Shown in pieces: positions 12,501 through 22,163 of a DNA stretch of 64,000 nt. Below the pieces are notes generated by a model. That model was not told the DNA's origin. It saw only the letters and a list, made by a program, of their open reading frames with translations, and did not search any database. Position numbers and translations under genes: made by a program. The first letter of the stretch is position 1, and the number at the start of each line of letters is the position of its first letter. Origin of the DNA: Rotaria sordida (taxonomy: Eukaryota; Rotifera; Eurotatoria; Philodinida; Philodinidae); NCBI GenBank assembly GCA_905250125.1, contig CAJNOL010001094.1, positions 17,372 through 81,371 of the forward strand. The letters are read 5' to 3'.

Positions 12501-14329
12501 ATGCGTTGCGACAATTCCACGTTGCACGATGATTACACCGTGTATAAACATTGCTACAAGGCCAATATTCGCAGTCCATTTCATCTGTGTAGTTGAGCCC
12601 ATCAATCAGGTCATGATCGACAAAACCATCGCAAAGTATTGAAAAGAACAGATGGTTCTTTACTTTCCCTCGAATGGCGATACCTACAGCCATATCTTCT
12701 CTACCGACACATCTTGATATTCCATTATTAACACTACTCATAGGAATGCACTTATGTTCGGAGGAGCATCGAAAACGATAATCGACATCGGGCAANNNNN
12801 NNNNNCAACGAACAGCTATCTGTAATGTTTTCATCATCTCCTAGGAAGCAATCAGGAATACCATCGAGAATTCGACTTAAGGAAAGACATTTTGACGAAT
12901 TTGCACATCGAAATGGTTTTGATTTCGGACACTGATCATATGTATTCACTATAGTTGAACATTTGAGAAAAAAATTCAATATAATATATTCCAAAGATTC
13001 CGGTAATTTCAATTCTTTATCTAAGTTCAATTCAGATAAAGTTCGACAAGTTAAATTATTTTTCAAAATAGTAGCCGGAAGCCATTCACATAATTGTTGA
13101 TCGTAACATACATAATGAGGCAAAAGGAGATTATATCGATATTTATTTGTGAAATTCTTTTCATAGGCAAAGCGTACATGATTCAATATAATTGATTGAG
13201 CAGGAAAGAAGAAAAATGTTGGACAATTTTGTCGAAAAAGACTTTCACTAATATTCTTTTCTCTACATTTCATTTCATCGACAAGATCAAAACGATTATC
13301 AAAATAAACGCTCAAACAAATCATACTTATCCAACAATCAAAAGATAAATGAGAATTCGCATTCCTAGATAATTTTGCTTGTAATAATAGAAGATGACGA
13401 TTGTTAGTACATGCTTTTACACTACAATCACCATTAGCACATGGAATCCATCGTTCATTTCGACATGTTCTCTCTTCACACCTGAATGATGGATCCAGTT
13501 CGCAACGTTGGTAATCATTATTTGCGTCAGCGCCTGAACTTATTTCATCTGAACTGTCCATACAATCTGGATCGAACGTCTCATCGCTAAAAAATTCTTT
13601 TGGAATGCAAAATCCATTACTACAGCGAAATTCATCCTCCTTGCATTCGTTTGTAATTAATTCTTCACAACCAAATTCATCGTTACCTCCATCCAAACAA
13701 TCGATCTTACCATCGCATATTTCTCTCCAGTCGAGACAAGGTGGTGCTAAACCTCGATCACATTTTAAGAATGTATAACATGGTCCACGTTGAAATAGAT
13801 AATTATGTGAATAAGCTGAACTAAAAGATGATACAAGTTCTTTAAATGTTAATGTCGAATTAAATGTATATTGACAAAATTCACCAAACCATGGTATAGA
13901 ACAATTATAAAATATTTGCATCGATGAAGACAAATGTGGATTTTCGAGAAAAGCTTGATATCTTTCGACAACATCAATAGGTGCAAATGATAAATATAAT
14001 TTTTCACTTGTTATATTATTTTGTTGCAATGTTTCAAACGTAATTGATGTTCCATGAATAATATGTGTTTCGTTATTGATCAGTGAATTGTTTGAAAAAT
14101 TCAATGAACGTATACAATAAGGAATTATTTGATAAGGAATATCCATCTTATTTCCAAAAAAGATATTTTGTGGTATATCATAACCGACATTATATAACAA
14201 ACAGTCTTGATACAAGGCATCATGACTTAGCCGATCTGTATGATAGAGATGAAATTGAAGTTCAGCCACTGAGACTTGCAACATGATTACGAGCAGATAT
14301 AAAAACCAATCAAACGTTCTAGGTTGCAT
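9559..14329 (-). CDS. LDLa- and EGF-repeat seven-helix receptor (GPCR), broken by a 10-N gap
   Basis: Reading on the minus strand, ATG 14329 starts a signal peptide (hydrophobic YLLVIMLQVSVA). The long ectodomain has about six or seven LDL-receptor class A-like modules (for example CDGKIDCLDGGNDEFGC and CSNGFCIPK), then four EGF-like modules with the CxCxxGFxGxxC pattern (CLCPPAYFGYQC, CQCVNGYSGMLC, CLCPEGFMGVLC). After these comes a seven-helix domain at about 10,480-9,640. Helix 3 ends in SIERTLTIR, an E/DRY-like motif, and the tail after helix 7 contains PSEFYRKEF. The gap at 12,796-12,805 separates two open frames (525 and 1092 aa) that differ in phase; LDLa modules flank both sides, so this is one gene and the gap length is a placeholder. 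Likely a surface receptor of the rhodopsin-like class, ligand unknown. No intron is needed. Confidence 0.85.
12796..12805. other. Assembly gap, 10 N, inside the receptor gene
   Basis: Ten N. The reading frame changes across it, so the true missing length is not 10 nt or any length equal to 10 modulo 3. Confidence 0.95.
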
Positions 14330-14649
14330 AATGTTAGATATATATGGATCAATCTTGAATCAAGTTTAAATCAGTTTTTTTTTGTCTGAAGCTCCTTGAA
14401 TAATTGAGTATAGTATATATACACATCTATAAATCTCCATTCTAATATTATATTCAGGCGTCTAACATCGATCATTAATCATATATGTGCATTTCTGACG
14501 TTTTCTTTGCTAAACAAGCTTTTCTGATTTTTATGCTGAATGCTATTCTTATAATAAATATGTCCAAAATGGCATTTAATACGTGCTTTGACAGAAAGAA
14601 GAATCGAATGAATTAAATTATAATAACATTGATGTAATGCAAAGATCTA
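14330..14649. other. Intergenic, 5' flank of the receptor gene
   Basis: AT-rich sequence. On the minus strand it is the presumed promoter side of the receptor gene. Nothing else seen. Confidence 0.4.
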
Positions 14650-14895
14650 TCATAATTTTAGCGATGACGCACATAAACACAATCGATCATTAAAAACAAC
14701 AAGATAATCACACAGCCTTATTTCTCTCATTTGAGTTGAAGCAACATTAGGATTAACATATGGCATTTGATCGAGTCGCTTTATTTCTAGTTGAAAATTC
14801 ACATCAGATCTCTCACATTCCGTGATGGAATTGCACTGCAGTATATCAAGATATCTATTACAGTCTGTATGAAGACTCATTTGTTCACATTGAAC
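14650..14895 (-). CDS. Possible exon or fragment, Cys-containing, unknown
   Basis: A minus-strand frame of about 80 residues contains VQCEQMSLHTDCNRYLD, a spaced Cys series and the end CLCASSLKL. The only start in frame at its head is TTG, so if real it is an exon or a fragment of a longer gene. Cys spacing loosely recalls a small extracellular module, and it lies upstream of the LDLa receptor on the same strand. No family is recognised. Could be chance. Confidence 0.2.
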   Translation of the reverse strand, partial: VQCEQMSLHTDCNRYLDILQCNSITECERSDVNFQLEIKRLDQMPYVNPNVASTQMREIRLCDYLVVFNDRLCLCASSLKL

Positions 14896-14899
14896 CAAT

Positions 14900-15690
14900 G
14901 AAGAATAACTTTTTCTTATATTTCAAAAATTCAAATTTATTGAAATCTGAAAGTTGAAAAATCTACATGCAATGCCAAAGTTTGTATTTTTTTCCTTACT
15001 CTATCGACAAATGGTTTACGATCTGTCGAGTGGCATGAAAGTTTCATCTTTTCGACTCTCTATACATGAGCATTCAGTGTCTTGGTATTAATTTTTCTAA
15101 GAAAGTAAAAAAAAACAAAACATATCATCATTATTACAAATTACGTAGTTTGATATACAGAAACCATTAACGCTCGCATTATTCTCTGAAGCACTTGCAT
15201 ATGATAGAGTGTGAATGTAACAAAGGTCTATACACATACATAATCTCAAGTCATATCAGCTTATATTGTCTTAAATTTTTTCTTATTTTAAGATTCTCTA
15301 TATATACATGCAAAATATCATCGAAAACGGCATGGATCAGTTGAAAACTTTTCTTTATGAATGCAAACAATATTTTTCTTACTAAATGCTTTTAATTCTC
15401 TTCAATGACATTTAAGTGTCTAAAGAAAAGAAAAAGAACTAGTCGACATATTTACTAATATCTTCTAATTAAGTATTTTATTCAAACTTCAATTTTAGTT
15501 TCTATCAAAGAATTGTTCTTGATGGAATTTCTGAGTATATTTTCAAATCTATACAATAACAAAAAGAAAAATGAAAATGAAATTTTATTTATTTTATTCT
15601 AATTTTAAAAGACTTTGGTCTCGAATATTATCATACATTCGTTTATTAACAGTATTTCCCAATGAATCTTCAATTTTTGTTTTGCAAAAA
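14900..15690. other. Intergenic, nothing seen
   Basis: AT-rich sequence without coding character or clear repeats. Confidence 0.4.
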
Positions 15691-15890
15691 AACCTGTTAG
15701 CGTAATCCCTTCAGGATTAAAATATGGAACATGATGTAGTTGTTGTTACTAATTACGAGAATATTGTTTTATTCGATCTATGTTTGGACTTTGTTTTTTT
15801 CATCATCTTTCACTTAATCTTCTAGAACTGCGATAAGGAGATAGTTTATATATTCTTATGAGATATTAATAATATATGATCAGTAATCAT
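15691..15890 (+). repeat. Dispersed repeat, copy A (matches 53,311-53,507)
   Basis: It starts CTGTTAGCGTAATCCCTTCA, and for about 200 nt it parallels the copy at 53,311. Shared blocks include GATTAAAATATGG, TTTAGAACTGCRATAAG and TTTATATATTCTTATGAGAT. Same orientation in both. Weaker matches to its first 40 nt occur near 19,250 and 26,425. Confidence 0.65.
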
Positions 15891-16542
15891 GTATTGAAAA
15901 TGCCTGTCACGGTCTGCGAAGGGAAAGGAGAGGAGATGAAGAAGTCCAAATTTCTACTCCTACCCATTTTAACACTCCTTTTAGATCATGCTTCACAAAA
16001 ACATGACATCAATATTAAAATAGTTGAAATAAATCAACTCATACATCTATGTCTAGTTTCAATCATGCATCATTTTTATTATGATCTCATTTAGTCCATG
16101 ATAATAAAATTTCTTCAATTAATATTATAGTTGAAAAATGTTCTGCTATTTCATATATTTGTCATTTTTGAGCATAAAAGCAAAATTCAAAAACTGTTCT
16201 AATTTAATTTCAATATTTCTTTATTTAAAATTCTTTAAATACAAAACAATCTTAAGTCTCGAATTTTCATTTTTTAAATTTTTAAATATTTACAGATAAC
16301 AATTTTAATGCAACTTATTTTTCAGTTTTACTTTTAACTAACTGCAATTTGTAGAATTCTCTAGGTATAGTTGTTACTATGAATGTCATGAGCTTTTTTT
16401 TGAACTTGAGTACATCATCTGATTACATTATAACAGGAAATTAGACATCAAATGGACACAAACTAATCAAGTTGCAAAAGCATTTATGTACAAAAATCAA
16501 CAACGCAGAAAACGATGTTTAAAAAATAGATGACCTTAAAAT

Positions 16543-16612
16543 ATGCGTGTTGGTAAACGTCTTCTCTTCACCCACACACATACACACACCTATCCACTCA
16601 TCTTACATCCGC
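16543..16612. repeat. G-then-C telomere-like hairpin, copy 2 (weak G arm)
   Basis: A short GCGTGTTGG arm is followed by the loop CGTCTTCTCTTC, then CACCCACACACATACACACA and CCTATCCACTC. The C-rich arm is much longer than the G-rich arm. Confidence 0.5.
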
Positions 16613-16887
16613 AATAAACATTGAATTACTACTATAAATTATGATAAAATCTCTTTAAAACGTCAACTTAATCTTAATTAAAACTCTTTCTAGTTAAGAC
16701 ATAATCGATGAGTCTTGCTCGTACATTTTAAGTATTACTTTATCAATAAGAAAAAAATTCAGCGCGTTAATATCTATTCAAAATATTTAGTTCTCTGTCC
16801 CAAAACTCAGTTTAGGTCAAACTAATAATAATTCCTTATTTCAAGATCATTTTTTATATGCATGTAATTTTATCTGACATTACAATT

Positions 16888-16963
16888 GAGGATGTGGTTG
16901 TGAATGCGAGTACTGGTATGGGCTTGGTTTAAGAAGATACTCACATTCATATCCACACTCTTC
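16888..16963. repeat. G-then-C telomere-like hairpin, copy 3
   Basis: GATGTGGTTGTGAATGCGAG and a G-rich stretch are followed by the loop TTAAGAAGATAC and CTCACATTCATATCCACACTC. Confidence 0.7.
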
Positions 16964-17458
16964 TCGAAGATGTCATACGCTATGCGTCGGTGTTGGCATT
17001 GTCAGTTTTCTATAGTTTTGATGCCTTTTTATGAATTCGGAATTGATACTATTTTCGCGTGTTTCCGTATTACTCGTTTTAGATGGAATATTTTTTTTGA
17101 TTACTAAGGAAAATATGTAGGTATTCCATGGATGGTGATAGATATTTTATTCTCATTTGCCTATTGGGCCATCGTATCTAATATATGATTGGCCGTCGAG
17201 CAAAATAATGACGGAGAGAAAATAAAAGAGATCCTATATACTCTTGAATTTAATAGCATTGCATATCATTCACGTTTTTCTTTTATAACCTTTGCATATT
17301 TGACTCTGTTCAATATTACATGAAGAGAATGATAAAAATATAAAACGCATAGAATGGATATAGGTGAATAAATTATCTCGAAAAGAAGATAAATGACTTA
17401 TACCGATAATCTTATTGGCCTCTCTTGTTTTTTAATAATCTGGACGATTAATCGTCAT

Positions 17459-17570
17459 TGTGGGTATGGGTATGGGATGGATCTGAGTCTGCAGCTAGGG
17501 AAAGACAAGACTAACACCCCACACTACATCCCCCCCCCTCCATCCACTCACACCCTCACACTCATCCTCT
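17459..17570. repeat. G-then-C telomere-like hairpin, copy 4
   Basis: TGTGGGTATGGGTATGGGAT is followed by a short spacer with AAAGACAAGAC, then ACACCCCACACTACATCC, a C8 run and CCATCCACTCACACCCTC. It lies about 225 nt past the stop of the minus-strand AKAP7-like gene. Confidence 0.75.
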
Positions 17571-17793
17571 TCTTTTTCTTTCATTGCTAATAGTGCTGTT
17601 TTAATTTTCATATCAATTGTATATGATATTCATTCATATTTGTTGGCTTTCGATGGGACAAAAAAATTGTTCATGTTAAAAAAAAAAGGAATCAGGAGCT
17701 GGAAGTTTAGTCTACCACTTGACAATGGAGAATATTCTCATGAATCATGCGGTAGCTTTGTATAGCTTGAATGGATGTCCGATGAAGTTCGTT

Positions 17794-20751
17794 TCATTGA
17801 CCACAAACTAAGCGAATACATGACACTTCACATCGAACTTAATGAGCAAGAAAGATAAAAACTCACATGGTGATTCTTCAAGAAATACTTCATAGTATCC
17901 ATCGGCTCGTATCCTTTTCATGTTACACAGTTGAAGCGATCGCATAATTTCAGTGCCAAATTGTTTATCCGCAAATTTCGTGTATAACCTTGAATCAATC
18001 TTTGTCAATCCTTGAATACACAAAACTATGCACATTGTTGAAAACATGTGTCATCAGACCTTCATATACGGAACCCTGCTTTAGTTGAAATAATGTGAGG
18101 TGAGGATGTAACGGACGATTATCAAGCCGCAATATTCCATTTTCTTCAAATGTTTCTCGACAAATTGCTGTGTACAAAAGGAACAATAGAGTTAGACGTT
18201 TCAATAGAAACAAATATAATATTACTAGCAATTTGTTTGAGCACATCGAGATGTGCATCATTGACGGGATTCATGAACAGAACTCTGTCGTTAAAGTTGG
18301 ACAGGCCAGCAAAGCGAATTTGAGGTGGCACCAGTTGAGCCATGCGAATGCGGTGGCATGCTTTAATCAAACATTGCTGAGCTCTAATAAAGATATAAGC
18401 TTTATGATTCATAAGATAGAGTCTTAGTAAAATGTGCTCCAAACCAAGAGGAAAGAGCGGATCCTGGTGAATCCTACAAAATACACCGAAATCCATCAGG
18501 ATCCATAGAAGTCATCAGAACCTACTAAAACCCACTTTTTCCCTTGCTCAATCTAGTCTGACAACCGCTTCACTCGATTATCAATTGATAGAACTTGAAA
18601 TTCCACATTCATGAGAACCACTTCAAACTTTTAAAAAAATCTTTGATGACAGAATGACATTCGATTCTTTTATCAAAGGTTTTCTTTAAAAGAGTTTGAA
18701 ATGATTCTCATGAATGTAGAATTTCAAGTTCTGTCAATTGATAACATCTTCAAGTGAAATGGCGGTCGGACTCGGTTGGAATGTGTTTTATTAATACCCT
18801 AAGATACAGATATGAGAACTTGAAAGGGAGTTAGTTCTGAAAAAGTTAGCTCCACATGAATGAATATTCTTGTCATTGCGAAGCAGACATCAGATAATAT
18901 GCTAGAGTAATAACTAATAAATTCTTTGAGATAATCAGATATTGTGCGTGCTTAGGAAAACAAAGGCTCCGTTACTTGTGAAAAAATTTGCTGTTTCTGG
19001 GAATTAGAAGTCACAAGTTTGTACCATAGACTTATACACATAAGATTTATATTTTCCGGGCCAAATAAACTGCAGGCCAAATTTATTTCCTTATTTCCTC
19101 GTCTCTTGTCATTCGGAATCATTTTTATTTCGCCTATACATGGTTTCTTCCTCAATCTACATTGGAAGTTTTAGCTATAAATAGTGATAGTTTGTTGAAC
19201 AAATTGCTAATGTATCTCATCTGGTATAATGCGAGTGAAAATAAAAAGCTTGCCAGCGCAACCCTAAGAGGTTGAAATGTAGAACTCACATACAATTGCT
19301 CTCAGAACTACAGAAAAAGTTTTACAGATGCAGGAATCTCTTTAAAAATCAAGATTACCCGAAACCAAATGCTCCTATGAATCGATTCAAAACAAATATT
19401 TTCTACATTTTCGATTTTTCTAGGTGCTCTTATTTCTCTTTCAATTGTCATTATGTGAATACCGATCATTTTCTGTATTTCATTCATTTTTCGTTGGTCA
19501 TTTCCGGTTATTCCTCTCGACTTATAACAGTGTTTTCTCTTGCTTCGTGCTAATGCTTGATCATTGTCATTGAACGACAGTTCCTTCCAGTGATGGAAGA
19601 ATCCATGGGTATCTAACCACTTTTCCCAAAGAGAAGTGGTTGGATACCCATGGATTCATCCTGACACTGGCCATTCCTTTCCAAGCATATTGAAAAAATG
19701 CTGATAATACATCTTATTGCCTATTGCATCAGTTAATGAATGTGCAACTTCATTCATTAGATTTCCTGTTATTTTGGCAAGTTCCAGAATACTCTAACAA
19801 CGACTTTTCTCCTTTTTATTTTCTCGATATAAGAGATGGAGGACAAAGCCTGAGAGCGAGTGGAAGTGGCTGTGAGTGGGTCAGAGTGAGGACAAGTGAC
19901 TTCTTTGCACCTTCACTCTTACTTACCCTCAAAACCTTGTTTTCTCAAGGAATGAACAGGATTGAGAATCGGGTAAGAATGGAATAAAGCAATAGAGAAA
20001 TTTCCTAAAACAGAACATCTTTGCTTCTTTATTTACGAGCAAAGTTTTTTGAATGAAAACTTTTGTTCCTTTATGTGGACAACTTCTCGTATTACTAATT
20101 TTGTTACGCCCTGCTCTTATTATTTATTGTTTGGTAATGTGTGGTCCTTCTTATCACTGTTTCAGCGATGGTAGTAAAGTAATGTGACACCCTAATCTAG
20201 ATTTCATGGGAATTGCATGCTTCATTGTACTCATGTTTTGATTTTTAATAACAAAAGTCAAAGCATACCTCTCTATTGAGGCCTTTCATGAGATCATGAT
20301 AAGTATATTTTGAAACTATCATGGTGTCGTTTATAGTACCTACCTTTGTTTATCTTCATCGTTTTTCAGTTCGAATACCATGAGTGTTATGTGAAGCTTC
20401 GCAATGGAAACACTAGCTTGTGAGAGAAGTGGATTTGATTGAATGATTTCCTTCTGAATTTCAGCGGCATGATGCACAATCTAGACGTGGAATTACAGAT
20501 AGAAAAGATTCTACTTTCAGTTCACTCACTTGTTGATTCATGATTCGAAAAGCTAAAAAGGCGTTTGGACGTTCTTTTTGTTGCTTGTCCTTCTTAGCTG
20601 AAAGTTTCATTTTTTTACCAACAGATTACTGTAACTGGTGACCAAAAATGTACTTACTTTCCGTAGCTACCTGTAATGCTTTTTTGCCAGGGCCCGTGAC
20701 CAAATCTTGATCTTTAGTCGTCGAGATTTTTTTTTTTTCAAAAGATGCCAT
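17794..20751 (-). CDS. AKAP7-like 2H phosphoesterase, seven exons
   Basis: Exons rebuilt on the minus strand: 20751-20658, 20597-20530, 20480-20344, 18383-18226, 18167-18075, 18010-17867 and 17807-17794. All junctions are GT..AG and keep phase, giving about 235 aa from ATG 20751. The protein matches the 2'-5' RNA-ligase-like domain of AKAP7/ASCC1-type proteins. The first H-x-T motif is KLHITLMV (H84, T86) and the second is HPHLTLFQ (H175, T177); both catalytic pairs are intact. Conserved family blocks include FRIMNQQ, FAGLSNFNDRV, ENGILRLDNR and LTKIDSRLYTKFADKQFG. Members hydrolyse or bind nucleotide phosphodiesters; the exact substrate is unknown. Introns are 49-64 nt except intron 3 (1,960 nt), which holds hairpin elements. 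The end is uncertain: without the last splice the frame stops at 17,808. Family call is strong. Confidence 0.8.
18549..18780. mobile_element. Foldback MITE in intron 3 of the AKAP7-like gene
   Basis: The left half TATCAATTGATAGAACTTGA.. and the right half ..TCAAGTTCTGTCAATTGATA are reverse complements over about 70 nt. The match extends outward with lower identity (AACCGCTTCACT against AGTGAAATGGCGG). About 230 bp in total; non-coding. Confidence 0.8.
19581..19677. repeat. Strong hairpin, arms about 42 nt
   Basis: AATCCATGGGTATCTAACCA on the left pairs with TGGTTGGATACCCATGGATT on the right around a loop of about 10 nt (TTCCCAAAGA). Outer stems CCAGTG and CACTGG also pair. It lies in the long intron of the AKAP7-like gene. 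Confidence 0.8.
19855..19930. repeat. G-then-C telomere-like hairpin, copy 5 (degenerate)
   Basis: GAGTGGAAGTGGCTGTGAGT and a further G-rich stretch are followed by the loop GACTTCTTTGCACC and TTCACTCTTACTTACCCTC. Inside the long intron. Confidence 0.5.
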
Positions 20752-20790
20752 AGTAAATATCTGAAACAGAAACTATTGAAAGCCACATCA

Positions 20791-20859
20791 AAGGGTGTGG
20801 ATGTGAGTGTGAGTGAAGAAAAGATACACACTTACACCCACACCCACACCCACACCCTG
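20791..20859. repeat. G-then-C telomere-like hairpin, copy 6 (best copy)
   Basis: GGGTGTGGATGTGAGTGTGA is followed by the loop GTGAAGAAAAGATA, then CACACTTACACCCACACCC and further CCCACA units. It lies about 40 nt upstream of the start codon of the AKAP7-like gene. Confidence 0.85.
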
Positions 20860-21367
20860 ATTTAATCGATGAAATTCAGCCACTTCGATTAAGAGCGCAC
20901 CGCGTAGAGTTACGGTATTTTCCATCGACGACGAATAACCAGACGAAATGAATAGAGCAGCAACGTCAATCTTATCATACGATGATGTGTCTTTCTACTT
21001 ACCGGCAACTCAGTCACCAAGCGTCAGAACATCCGATTCACCTTGCCATAAGAGAAGTCAGTTGGCACAATCGAGCTCGTTTCCACCTTGTGTTCAATAT
21101 TGACCATTGATTCACAGTGCAGCATGATCAAGTGTAACAACAGCAGAGCCGACCGAATCCAAGAATCCCATTATCTATGCTCGCCGAGTGTCGTACTGTT
21201 GCACATATTCACTATGATGTTCATCGTTGGAGAATATAACATATACATACAAACTAAGACTTCTCATTCGAGCCCGTTGTTGCGATAATTTTTACGCTGT
21301 ACTGGCTTGAGATTGTGTTACAGCACAACTATAGTTCGTTTGTTGACATGCCACAAATCGAAGGTTG
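20860..21367. other. Intergenic, nothing seen
   Basis: 5' flank of the AKAP7-like gene. No ORF with coding character. Confidence 0.35.
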
Positions 21368-21607
21368 TCAGCGAGAAGAGCAAGATAGATCACGAAAATG
21401 CCTATTATCGTCTACTGTCTGCCTTTCAACCTGCAGCGATTGAGTGTAGTGATGTGATGTGATATGTGATGTTGGTATTCTTTTTACTTCTATTATGACT
21501 GTGTTTTTATTATTTCTCGTTGTTCTTTGATGGCCTCGTGTAGACGCCGACAAAACAAGATTGAAAGAAAGAAACGCGAGACAAGTACATGAAAACAAGT
21601 GTAACAA
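21368..21607 (-). CDS. Possible small secreted peptide, 79 aa
   Basis: The minus-strand ORF from 21607 starts with a signal-peptide-like stretch (MLHLFSCTCLAFLSF, then LVLSAS) followed by a basic, Thr/His/Arg-rich tail. No family is recognised. An overlapping frame on the same strand is also open, so chance is possible; no splice evidence was found. Confidence 0.22.
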   Translation of the reverse strand: MLHLFSCTCLAFLSFNLVLSASTRGHQRTTRNNKNTVIIEVKRIPTSHITSHHYTQSLQVERQTVDDNRHFRDLSCSSR

Positions 21608-21996
21608 TACTTTCGCCCTTTGTAAAGATAAAGATAATGATCGCTAAATAAAAACGGGTGGAATTGAAGTAGCTTTATCAGTCCTGACAACATAGAATTT
21701 TATTTCAAAAACAGTGTGAATAAGTAACTCATACAACGTCATTCGTAGACATCTCAAATGTATTGATCTGAAAGGTTGATATTTAAATAATGGAGAATTT
21801 TCTCCTATCGAAATAGTAGTCGACTGTCATGGCTTTATGTCTTATTCTACATCGAGGCACAAGGATGCTATCAATGGTTATATGCAGGATGTCAATGTTT
21901 GAACTCATTTTACTCACACCCTCAATATCCTGATTGTGACTTTCATTGTAGTTTCCAATTCAATATTGTAAAGGTACTGAACGTCTCACAGTCGTC

Positions 21997-22037
21997 GGGT
22001 GTGGGTATGCATCGTCTCCTCACGCATACCCACATCC
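21997..22037. repeat. G-then-C telomere-like hairpin, copy 7 (short)
   Basis: GTCGGGTGTGGGTATGC is followed by the loop ATCGTCTCCTCAC and GCATACCCACATCC. Near-perfect short stem GGGTATGC/GCATACCC. Confidence 0.75.
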
Positions 22038-22163
22038 TTAAATTAGATATGAAATATGTAGCTGAAGTGTAGTCTTTTTATCGAACATTATTCTTAAATA
22101 GCAAACAAAGTTTAGACCGCAAACCAATAAAAAGAAGTGAATGATAAGAATATTTCTTACAAG

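Noticed and set aside
18387-18496. Start of the AKAP7-like gene at ATG 18496
   Set aside because: The residues before RAQQCL do not fit the family, while an acceptor at 18,384 joins in phase to exon 3 carrying the missing HITL motif.
20791-22037. G/C hairpins as true interstitial telomere fusions
   Set aside because: The shared loop sequence and short, degenerate arms fit a dispersed element better than repeated chromosome fusion.
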